From: Anaerolineales bacterium
GTDB lineage: Bacteria > Chloroflexota > Anaerolineae > Anaerolineales > DRMV01
Length of the DNA stretch: 7,151 bases
Direction of reading: 5' to 3'
Assembly: GCA_027044735.1 (NCBI GenBank)
Contig: JALUBW010000248.1
Coordinates: forward strand, 1 to 7,151
This document shows positions 1 through 5,875 of this stretch, in pieces. Under the pieces are notes generated by a model, which was not told the DNA's origin, made no database searches, and saw nothing but the letters and a program-made list of their open reading frames with translations. Both the position numbers and the translations under genes were made by a program. Each line of letters begins with the position of its first letter. The first letter of the stretch is position 1.

Positions 1-4
1 TTCC

Positions 5-2359
5 ATGACCATGCCGTTTTCTTCCACCGACCCGCTGTGGCACATACGGCGGATTTTGTTGCAGTACCCGATTATGAGCAAGCGCGTGCGCGCTCGTATG
101 CGCAAGCGTTTGTTTGAGCGCGGCGTCGTTTCCGAGGAGGAATTTGAGGAAAAGGCGACCGAACTCGCCATTGAATCCCAAAAGCGCGAAGGCATCAAAG
201 ACCCGCTCCGAGAAGAGCCCGCCGAGGTGTGGGAAGAGCGCTTGGCGTGGGCGCGCGACTACCTCACCGATTTTTACTTTGCTTACAACCTGTCGTTGGG
301 GGAATTTGAGAAAATTCTGCGCTCTGTAAAATCCTCACGCTTTAGGGAGGGAGGCGAAAGCGAAGAAGAGTTTAACCTTGAACTTGCCCCGCGCAGTCAA
401 TTGTTTGAAGAGGGTTTTCGCATTGAGGCAATGCCGCCCGGCGACCGTGCCCGCAACGAAGCCCGCCTTGAAGCGATCAAAGTTACGCTCATCCGCGATT
501 TCATCAGCGACCAACTGGGCTACGTGGGGCTTGCCAAGCGCTGGCTCACTATGAAAGACCTGAGTTACATTCGGCAGCGCAAAATTGGCCCCGGCAAAAT
601 TGGCGGAAAGGCTGCGGGTATGCTGCTTGCCCACCGCATTTTGCTTCGTGTAGCCCCTGAGGAACTGCGCGAGCGCATTTACATACCCGAATCGTATTTC
701 CTAAGCGCCGATGTAATGTACACCTTTATCGCTTACAACAAGTTGATAAAGTGGACAGTGCAGAAGTACAAGCCCGAGGAGCAAATTGCTGCCGAATACC
801 CCCAAGTGCGCCGCGATTACCTTGCCGGCGATTTCCCTTCCGAATACCGCGAGCGATTTCGCCATTTGCTTGAAGAGGTTGGCAATCGCCCGATGATTGT
901 ACGCTCTTCCAGTTTGCTGGAGGATAACTTCGGCACTTCCTTCGCTGGCAAGTATGAAAGCCATTTTCTCCCGAACCAAGGCTCGCTTGACGAGAACCTC
1001 AGGGCTTTCATCAAAGCCGTTGCCAGCATTTACGCCAGCGCGCTTGCCCCCGACCCGCTCCTTTATCGGCGTGCTAAGGGGCTGCAGGATTATGATGAGC
1101 GCATTGCTGTGCTCATTCAACTTGTGGAAGGGGAGAAATACCGGCATTTCTATTTCCCGCAGGCGGCGGGGGTTGCGTTCAGCCGCAACCTTTTCCCGTG
1201 GTCGGCGCAAATTCGCCCCGAAGATGGCTTTGTGCGCTTGGTTTGGGGGCTCGGCACGCGCGCTGTTGACCGCGTGGGTGATGATTACCCCCGTTTGGTT
1301 GCCCTCGGCCGTCCTGACCTTCAGCCCAGCATCTCGGCGCGCTCCCGCCGCTACTATTCCCAGCACTACATTGACTTGATTGACCTGCAAAGCAATGCCT
1401 TCCGCACAATGCCCATTCAAGAAGTGCTTCGGGCGCCGTATCCGCCCCTTCCGCTGATTGCCTCGCTTGACCGCGACGGCTACCTTGCCCCCTTGCACAC
1501 TTACCGTATCCGCAAATCCGACTTGGACGATGTGGTCATCACCTTTGACGAATGGCTCAGGCGGACGCCGTTTGCGTCCCACATGCGAGAGATTTTGCAA
1601 ATACTGGAGCAAAACTACGGCTCGCCGGTGGATTTGGAGTTCGCCGCCCATGCGCCCAACCCGCGGGCGAGCGACCCCGAAGTCAAAATAGCCATCCTCC
1701 AATGCAGGCCGCAGAGCCAGTTTGTCTCTCAAAAGGTGCATTTGCCTTCAAACCTCAAACCAGAAGACGTTGTGTTGGAATCGTACAACGTGATGCCTCA
1801 CGGCGAAGTCCGCGGCATTCGCTATGTGTTGTTTGTGCCGCCTGAGGGCTACTATGCCCTTGAACAAGCCCACCACCGCACTTTGCTTGTGCAACTCATC
1901 AGCAAGTTGAATCAATTGCTCGCGGATGAAGATTTCATCTGTGTTGGCCCCGGCAGATGGGGTTCTTCCAATCCCGACCTTGGGGTGCAGGTTGGCTATG
2001 CGGATATTTACAACGCGCGTGCGCTGGTGGAACTTTCCGGCGCAAATGTTGGGCCTCGCCCTGAGCCTTCGCTTGGTACGCATTTCTTCCAAGACTTGAT
2101 GGAAGCCCAAATTTATCCCTTGGCGGTTGACCTTGACGATGAGCGCACTGTTTTCCGTCGTGGGTTTTTCTACGATACCCCCGACCATTTGGCCGAATTT
2201 TTGCCTCAGCCGGAATGGGAGCCGGTGCGCGCGGCAATTAGAGTTATCCATGTTGCGGATTACCGCGCCGAGCATCACCTCAACCTTGTTTTAGATGGAA
2301 GTGAAGGGCACGCTGTGGGTTATTTAGAGCGCACCACAGGGAGGCGAGCGGCGGAATAG
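5..2359 (+). CDS. PEP/pyruvate-binding (PPDK_N-type ATP-grasp) domain protein of unknown function
   Basis: The 784-residue product has the nucleotide-binding domain of pyruvate phosphate dikinase and PEP synthase. Seen: a GGKAAGM loop with Lys202; an RSSSLLEDNFGTSFAG block with Arg300; a GVAFSRNLFPW segment near 389-399; a DLE pair (Asp543, Glu545); and LQCRP with Gln566. These match the Lys, Arg, Asp/Glu and Gln that handle ATP in PPDK, so the domain is probably active. Residues 1-180 are charged and probably helical. Residues 580-784 do not look like the family's phosphohistidine or PEP barrel domains; they hold GPGRWGSSNPDLG (648-660) and GTHFFQDL (691-698). The real substrate is unknown; calling it PEP synthase would be an over-annotation. 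ATG at 5 is followed by a second ATG at 11, and no ribosome binding site is visible because the window begins here, so the true start may lie upstream. The gene is separated from nuoA by a promoter and is probably not part of that operon. Confidence 0.85.
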   Translation: MTMPFSSTDPLWHIRRILLQYPIMSKRVRARMRKRLFERGVVSEEEFEEKATELAIESQKREGIKDPLREEPAEVWEERLAWARDYLTDFYFAYNLSLGEFEKILRSVKSSRFREGGESEEEFNLELAPRSQLFEEGFRIEAMPPGDRARNEARLEAIKVTLIRDFISDQLGYVGLAKRWLTMKDLSYIRQRKIGPGKIGGKAAGMLLAHRILLRVAPEELRERIYIPESYFLSADVMYTFIAYNKLIKWTVQKYKPEEQIAAEYPQVRRDYLAGDFPSEYRERFRHLLEEVGNRPMIVRSSSLLEDNFGTSFAGKYESHFLPNQGSLDENLRAFIKAVASIYASALAPDPLLYRRAKGLQDYDERIAVLIQLVEGEKYRHFYFPQAAGVAFSRNLFPWSAQIRPEDGFVRLVWGLGTRAVDRVGDDYPRLVALGRPDLQPSISARSRRYYSQHYIDLIDLQSNAFRTMPIQEVLRAPYPPLPLIASLDRDGYLAPLHTYRIRKSDLDDVVITFDEWLRRTPFASHMREILQILEQNYGSPVDLEFAAHAPNPRASDPEVKIAILQCRPQSQFVSQKVHLPSNLKPEDVVLESYNVMPHGEVRGIRYVLFVPPEGYYALEQAHHRTLLVQLISKLNQLLADEDFICVGPGRWGSSNPDLGVQVGYADIYNARALVELSGANVGPRPEPSLGTHFFQDLMEAQIYPLAVDLDDERTVFRRGFFYDTPDHLAEFLPQPEWEPVRAAIRVIHVADYRAEHHLNLVLDGSEGHAVGYLERTTGRRAAE

Positions 2360-2380
2360 GGTGCTCTTTTCCCACATGAG

Positions 2381-2400
2381 AAGTGTCACTAATCACACTT
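2381..2400. promoter_or_regulatory. Dyad upstream of the nuo promoter (possible operator)
   Basis: AAGTGT at 2381-2386 and ACACTT at 2395-2400 are perfect 6-base inverted repeats separated by 8 bases. The centre lies about 62 bases upstream of the expected transcription start, a spacing often used by activators of the CRP/FNR family. The right arm includes TCACA (2393-2397), but the left arm is not a good TGTGA. No T-run follows, so it is a poor terminator candidate for the upstream gene. The regulatory role is inference only. Confidence 0.3.
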
Positions 2401-2416
2401 ATAGACCTTGTGAAAT

Positions 2417-2446
2417 TTGACGCAGGTTGGCGCGCTGTGCTATACT
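2417..2446 (+). promoter_or_regulatory. Sigma70-type promoter of the nuo operon
   Basis: The -35 box TTGACG (2417-2422) matches the consensus at five of six bases. The -10 box TATACT (2441-2446) also matches at five of six, with an 18-base spacer and an extended -10 TGC at 2438-2440. Transcription should start near 2453, leaving a leader of roughly 50 bases before nuoA. It is the only good promoter I see in the gap between the ATP-grasp gene and nuoA, so it is the likely driver of nuoABCDEF and whatever follows. Confidence 0.75.
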
Positions 2447-2501
2447 TTCGCCAGTCTAAAGCGATGCAGTCGCGCTTTTCTTTTGTTGCCGAGGCGCCAT
2501 C

Positions 2502-2858
2502 ATGATGCTTGCCTACATGCCCATAGCCCTGCTCCTGCTTTTTGCCACGATCTTAGCCGTGCTGGTGGTGGTGATCGGCGATAGTTTTGGCCCCAAGCGC
2601 CCCAGCCGGATAAAGTATGCGCCTTACGAATCGGGTATGCCGCCTGTGGGGGAAGGTACACGCCGCCAGCCCATTCGCTTTTACCGCATTGCTATGCTGT
2701 TCATCCTTTTTGATATTGAAGTGGTCTTCTTCCTGCCCTGGGCTGTGGTCTTCCGCCGCTTGGGGCTGTTTGGGCTGATTGAAATGGCGGTTTTCATCGT
2801 CATCGTGCTGGTGGGCTACATCTACGCGTGGAAGAAAGGAGCCCTTGAATGGGATTAG
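2502..2858 (+). CDS. nuoA: NADH-quinone oxidoreductase subunit A
   Basis: Small membrane subunit of complex I (118 residues, normal for the family), homologous to mitochondrial ND3. It helps join the hydrophilic arm to the membrane arm near the quinone chamber. Three membrane segments are visible at about 4-26, 59-83 and 88-110. The loop after the first carries YESG (42-45); this position is Cys in ND3 and Ser in many bacteria including E. coli. The second segment holds the family motif FDIE with the acidic pair Asp71 and Glu73. The start at 2502 is preceded by GAGG at 2491-2494 with a 7-base spacer; an adjacent ATG at 2505 would shorten the protein by one residue. It is the first gene of the operon, behind the promoter at 2417-2446, and its end overlaps nuoB by 10 bases, suggesting coupled translation. 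Confidence 0.96.
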   Translation: MMLAYMPIALLLLFATILAVLVVVIGDSFGPKRPSRIKYAPYESGMPPVGEGTRRQPIRFYRIAMLFILFDIEVVFFLPWAVVFRRLGLFGLIEMAVFIVIVLVGYIYAWKKGALEWD

Positions 2859-3352
2859 AGCACAAACTGGGCGACCTGGGCATTGTCACCACCACGCTTG
2901 AGCAGGCGGTCAATTGGGGGCGGACGCGTTCCATGTGGCCGGCGCTGTTTGGCCTCGCTTGTTGCGCGATTGAAATGATGGCCGCGCAGGCTTCGCATTA
3001 CGACATGAGCCGCTTCGGGATGGAACTCATGCGCGCCAGCCCCCGCCAGTCCGACCTGATGATTGTGGCCGGACGCGTGAGCCGCAAGATGGCGCCCGTG
3101 GTGCGCCGCCTTTACGACCAGATGCCCGAACCCAAATGGGTAATCGCCATGGGCGATTGCGCTTCCTGCGGCGGCGTGTTCAACAACTATGCCATCTTGC
3201 AGGGTGTGGACGAAATCATCCCGGTGGATGTGTATGTTTCCGGTTGCCCGCCGCGCCCCGAAGCCCTGATTCACGGCGTGCTCACCCTCTACGAAAAGGT
3301 GCGGGGCGAAAAACTGACCGACTGGGCGATGGTGGAGGAGGAGGCGGCATGA
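2849..3352 (+). CDS. nuoB: NADH-quinone oxidoreductase subunit B (cluster N2 subunit)
   Basis: Peripheral-arm subunit of complex I, 167 residues, homologous to PSST/Nqo6. It carries the last 4Fe-4S cluster, N2, which passes electrons to quinone. The four ligand positions of the family are all present: the tandem Cys38-Cys39 in [10 protein letters not shown], Cys104 in GDCASCGG, and Cys133 in SGCPPRPEA. The conserved SRFGME stretch (54-59) that lines the quinone site is also there. A strong ribosome binding site, AAAGGAG at 2835-2841, sits inside the end of nuoA with a 7-base spacer to this ATG and decides the start. The gene overlaps nuoA by 10 bases and nuoC by 4 bases, so A, B and C are probably translated together in balanced amounts. 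Confidence 0.98.
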   Translation: MGLEHKLGDLGIVTTTLEQAVNWGRTRSMWPALFGLACCAIEMMAAQASHYDMSRFGMELMRASPRQSDLMIVAGRVSRKMAPVVRRLYDQMPEPKWVIAMGDCASCGGVFNNYAILQGVDEIIPVDVYVSGCPPRPEALIHGVLTLYEKVRGEKLTDWAMVEEEAA

Positions 3353-3861
3353 GCGACGAGCGCATTTCCGCCATTGCAGCGGCCTTGGCCGAGCGGTTCG
3401 GCGGCGAGGCAACTCAAGACAACAACCAGACCGTGCTCCGCTTGCCGTTAGAGCACCTGCTGGAGGCCGTGACCGCGCTGCGCGATGAATTCGGCTTTCA
3501 GGTGGCCGAAGACGTCACCGCGGTGGACTACTGGCAGCGCCGTGAGCCGCGCTTTGATCTGGTTTACCACTTCTTTTCCTACGAAAACGCCGACTTGCTC
3601 GCGGTGCGCGTTGCAGTCGCCGAAGGCGAGGCCGTGCCGAGCATCACCGGCATCTTCCCCGGCGCAAATTGGTATGAGCGCGAGGTCTACGATATGTTCG
3701 GCATTCCCTTCACCGGGCACCCCGACCTGCGCCGCATCCTCATGCCTTACGATTGGGAAGGCCACCCCCTGCGCAAAGATTACCCCTTGGGCTACGAAGA
3801 GGTGCAGTTTACCTTCAATTTTGATGAAATTCAGGGGAAGAAGGTGCGCGGGCGCAGGTAA
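3349..3861 (+). CDS. nuoC: NADH-quinone oxidoreductase subunit C (30 kDa subunit)
   Basis: Peripheral-arm structural subunit of complex I, 170 residues, which packs against NuoD; it binds no cofactor. The family signature is clear: ERE at 110-112, YDMFGI (114-119), GHPDLRRIL (123-131), then [13 protein letters not shown] (135-147). The reading frame is open upstream to an ATG at 3136, but those 71 extra residues lie inside nuoB, are Arg/Gly/Pro-rich and resemble no complex I sequence. The ATG at 3349 overlaps the nuoB stop as ATGA and has GAGG (3341-3344) before it within a purine-rich GGAGGAGGAGG run. The stop is TAA followed in frame by TGA, a tandem stop just at the border of the repeat array. 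Unlike in E. coli, nuoC is not fused to nuoD; the two are 177 bases apart. Confidence 0.97.
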   Translation: MSDERISAIAAALAERFGGEATQDNNQTVLRLPLEHLLEAVTALRDEFGFQVAEDVTAVDYWQRREPRFDLVYHFFSYENADLLAVRVAVAEGEAVPSITGIFPGANWYEREVYDMFGIPFTGHPDLRRILMPYDWEGHPLRKDYPLGYEEVQFTFNFDEIQGKKVRGRR

Positions 3862-3863
3862 TG

Positions 3864-3919
3864 AGGAATAGCGAATTGCGAGTGGCGAGTTGCGATTTAG
3901 GATTTGCGATTTGCGATTG
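3864..3919. repeat. Heptamer array in the nuoC-nuoD gap (GCGATTT type)
   Basis: Eight consecutive 7-base units in exact register: AGGAATA, GCGAATT, GCGAGTG, GCGAGTT, GCGATTT, AGGATTT, GCGATTT, GCGATTG. The preceding seven bases, GGTAATG (3857-3863), which contain the nuoC stop codon, are a weaker match. The units are degenerate but hold the core G-C-G-A. The composition and phasing resemble the heptanucleotide short tandem repeats known from cyanobacterial genomes; that is a comparison from memory. No coding potential is seen. Confidence 0.9.
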
Positions 3920-3949
3920 ATGGATAGGCAAGGTTAGGATGATAGGCAG
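3920..3949. repeat. Irregular GATAGG/GTTAGG stretch between the two arrays
   Basis: This 30-base link holds two exact copies of GATAGGCA (3923-3930 and 3941-3948) with AGGTTAGG (3931-3938) between them. It is related to the GATAGGAA and GATAGGCT units that open the octamer array just downstream, but is not in strict 8-base register. It marks the change from the 7-base to the 8-base period. Confidence 0.6.
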
Positions 3950-4021
3950 GATAGGAAGATAGGCTGTTAGGGACGACCCAACGACCTAACGACTTGACGA
4001 CCTAACGACTTGACGAAGTAA
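3950..4021. repeat. Octamer array upstream of nuoD (CGACYTRA type)
   Basis: Nine 8-base units in register: GATAGGAA, GATAGGCT, GTTAGGGA, CGACCCAA, CGACCTAA, CGACTTGA, CGACCTAA, CGACTTGA, CGAAGTAA. The last six (3974-4021) share the consensus CGACYTRA. Within them a 16-base unit is repeated exactly (3982-3997 and 3998-4013). GTTAGG at 3966-3971 can pair with CCTAAC at 3985-3990 or 4001-4006, so a weak stem may form in the mRNA. The array stops 8 bases before the nuoD ribosome binding site. The function is unknown. Confidence 0.88.
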
Positions 4022-4038
4022 CAACCCCCGAGGATTCC

Positions 4039-5268
4039 ATGCTTGAACCCATTGAAGTCTCTGCCGAGGAATTGCAACATCTGGTCTCTGAGCGGGCGCT
4101 GAAGGGGGAAACGGTGCTCCTCAACATGGGGCCTCAGCACCCGTCCACCCACGGCGTGCTGCGCTTGCTGGTGGAATTGGACGGCGAGCGGGTGGTCAAT
4201 GTGGTGCCCGATATCGGCTTCTTGCACACCGGCATTGAAAAGAACATGGAAGCCAAGCGCTACTGGCAGGCCGAGGTGATGACCGACCGCATGGACTACC
4301 TCAACCCCATCGGCAACAACCTCGCCTATTGCCTCGCGGTAGAAGCCCTCACCGACCTGCAAGTGCCGCCGCGGGCACAGGCTATCCGCGTCATCCTCGC
4401 CGAATTGCAGCGCATTTCTTCGCACCTGGTCTGGCTGGGCACCCACTTGCTTGACCTCGGCGCGACTTCCCTTTTCCTCTACACCTTCCGCGAGCGCGAA
4501 TTCATTTTGGATATTTTTGAAATGGTCTCCGGCGCGCGGATGATGACCACCTACATCCGCCCGGGCGGATTGTGGCGCGATGTGCCCGCAGGCTTTGAGG
4601 AGGCCGTGCACGAATTCATCAAACTCTTCCCGCGGCGGCTGAAGCAATACGAAGCCTTGGTGACCAAAAACCCGATTTACCGAGACCGCACCCGCCATAT
4701 CGGCGTGCTTTCCAAAGAAGACGCGATGCGCTGGGGCGTGACCGGCCCGATGCTCCGCGCCTCCGGCGTGGCCTACGACACGCGCAAAGCCCGGCCTTAC
4801 TGCGGCTACGAGCAGTACGATTTTGAAATCCCCACGCAGGAAAGCGGCGACGTCTACGCCCGCTACCTGGTACGGGTGGCCGAAATGCGCCAGTCGCTGC
4901 GGATTATTGCACAGGCGCTGGACAACCTGCCCGCCGGGCCGGTGCGCAGCGACGACCGCCGCTACATGCCGCCCCCGCGCGAGGAAATCGGCGTGAGCAT
5001 GGAGTCGCTGATCCATCACTTCAAGTTTTGGACGGAAGGGTTTTCGCCGCCGAAAGGGTCGGCTTACGCGGCGGTGGAGTCGCCGCGGGGCACGTTGGCC
5101 GTCTTCATTGAAAGCGACGGCACCCCCCGCCCCTACCGCGTGCATGTGCGCACGCCTTCCTTTGCCAACTTGCAGGCGCTCCCCGTGATGGCGAAGGGCG
5201 CGATGGTCGCCGATTTGGTCGCCATTGTGGGCAGCGTGGACATCGTTCTGGGAGATGTTGACCGGTGA
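4039..5268 (+). CDS. nuoD: NADH-quinone oxidoreductase subunit D (49 kDa subunit)
   Basis: Core peripheral-arm subunit of complex I, 409 residues, which forms the quinone-reduction pocket with NuoB. It descends from the NiFe-hydrogenase large subunit but lacks that enzyme's metal ligands. The pocket motif GPQHPSTHG (31-39) supplies His38, and MDYLNP supplies Tyr87, the two residues that contact the quinone headgroup; both match the numbering I recall for Thermus Nqo4. Other family blocks are YIRPGG (181-186), LRASGV (244-249), PPKGSAY and the C-terminal GDVDR end. The start is supported by GAGG at 4030-4033 with a 5-base spacer. It follows the 177-base repeat-filled gap, and its stop overlaps the nuoE start by 4 bases. 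No internal promoter was recognised in the gap, so it is most likely transcribed from the promoter before nuoA. Confidence 0.98.
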   Translation: MLEPIEVSAEELQHLVSERALKGETVLLNMGPQHPSTHGVLRLLVELDGERVVNVVPDIGFLHTGIEKNMEAKRYWQAEVMTDRMDYLNPIGNNLAYCLAVEALTDLQVPPRAQAIRVILAELQRISSHLVWLGTHLLDLGATSLFLYTFREREFILDIFEMVSGARMMTTYIRPGGLWRDVPAGFEEAVHEFIKLFPRRLKQYEALVTKNPIYRDRTRHIGVLSKEDAMRWGVTGPMLRASGVAYDTRKARPYCGYEQYDFEIPTQESGDVYARYLVRVAEMRQSLRIIAQALDNLPAGPVRSDDRRYMPPPREEIGVSMESLIHHFKFWTEGFSPPKGSAYAAVESPRGTLAVFIESDGTPRPYRVHVRTPSFANLQALPVMAKGAMVADLVAIVGSVDIVLGDVDR

Positions 5269-5768
5269 GCAGCCTTGCCGAGAAGTATCCCGATGAAGTG
5301 AAAGCCATTTTGGCGAAATACCCACCGGAGCACAAGCGCTCGGCGGTCATGCCTTTGCTCTACCTTGCCCAGCGCGACGGCGGCGGCTACATCACCAAAG
5401 CCGCGATGGAAGACGTGGCGCAAATCGTGGGTATCAGCGTCAGCGATGTGGCCGCGGTGGTCGGCTTTTACAGCCTGTATCACGACAAACCCGCGGGCAA
5501 ATACCGCATTCAAGTTTGCACCGATGTGGCCTGCGCCCTGCGCGGCGCGGACAAATTCGTGGAAGAACTGTGCGACAACTTAGGCATCAAAATCGGCGAA
5601 ACCACCCCCGACGGCTTAGTTACCGTTGAGGAAGTCAAATGCCTCGCCGCCTGCAACCATGCCCCGGTCTTCCAAGTGCAAACCCCCGACGGCCTGACCT
5701 ACCACCAAGACATGGACATCAAAGCCACTCTGGAACTGATTGAACAATGGCGCAAGAAATCTTCCTAA
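5265..5768 (+). CDS. nuoE: NADH-quinone oxidoreductase subunit E (24 kDa, 2Fe-2S subunit)
   Basis: Thioredoxin-fold subunit of the NADH-oxidising module, 167 residues, carrying 2Fe-2S cluster N1a. The four ligands are Cys85 and Cys90 (CTDVAC) and Cys126 and Cys130 (CLAAC), with the family spacing. The N-terminal helical part has the usual GGGYIT and GFYSLYH segments. The start is GTG, overlapping the nuoD stop as GTGA. GGGAG at 5250-5254 lies 10 bases upstream, a little far, so re-initiation by ribosomes finishing nuoD is plausible. There is no in-frame ATG before Met29, which would cut into the fold. The stop codon TAA is itself the first three bases of the downstream heptamer array, so the repeat units begin exactly where coding ends. 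Confidence 0.97.
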   Translation: MSSLAEKYPDEVKAILAKYPPEHKRSAVMPLLYLAQRDGGGYITKAAMEDVAQIVGISVSDVAAVVGFYSLYHDKPAGKYRIQVCTDVACALRGADKFVEELCDNLGIKIGETTPDGLVTVEEVKCLAACNHAPVFQVQTPDGLTYHQDMDIKATLELIEQWRKKSS

Positions 5769-5856
5769 ATCGCCAATCCTAAATCGCCAATCCTAAATCG
5801 CAATTCCTTATTCGCCACTCCTCATTCGCAATTCGTAATTCGCAATTCGCCATTCC
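5766..5856. repeat. Heptamer array in the nuoE-nuoF gap (CAATTCG type)
   Basis: Thirteen consecutive 7-base units in exact register: TAAATCG, CCAATCC, TAAATCG, CCAATCC, TAAATCG, CAATTCC, TTATTCG, CCACTCC, TCATTCG, CAATTCG, TAATTCG, CAATTCG, CCATTCC. The first four make a 14-base unit repeated twice. The units are the reverse complement of the family seen at 3864-3919: the 13-base AATCCTAAATCGC at 5775-5787, and again at 5789-5801, is the exact complement of 3892-3904. The array starts in the nuoE stop codon and ends 9 bases before the nuoF ribosome binding site. Confidence 0.92.
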
Positions 5857-5875
5857 CTCGCCCCTGAGGCACCCC

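Noticed and set aside
701..1741. 346-residue open frame on the - strand inside the ATP-grasp gene
   Set aside because: It lies fully within a frame with clear family motifs and shows none of its own.
5..2359. Annotation as PEP synthase (ppsA) or pyruvate phosphate dikinase (ppdK)
   Set aside because: Only the ATP-grasp domain is shared; the phosphohistidine and PEP/pyruvate barrel domains that these enzymes need are not visible.
2381..2400. Intrinsic terminator of the upstream gene
   Set aside because: The stem is only 6 pairs, AT-rich, and is followed by ATAGACC rather than a T-run. No convincing terminator was found after position 2359.
3136..3348. Longer nuoC start at 3136, adding 71 residues
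   Set aside because: The extension is an alternative frame of nuoB, has a biased composition, and the ATG at 3349 has a good ribosome binding site and the usual ATGA overlap.
3864..4021. CRISPR array
   Set aside because: The units are 7-8 bases and contiguous, with no spacers of unique sequence and no cas genes nearby.
3967..5325. 452-residue open frame on the - strand across nuoD
   Set aside because: It is antisense to a gene with every NuoD signature. Its translation is His/Arg/Gly-rich with no recognisable domain and it runs into the repeat array, so it is a by-product of GC-rich codon bias.
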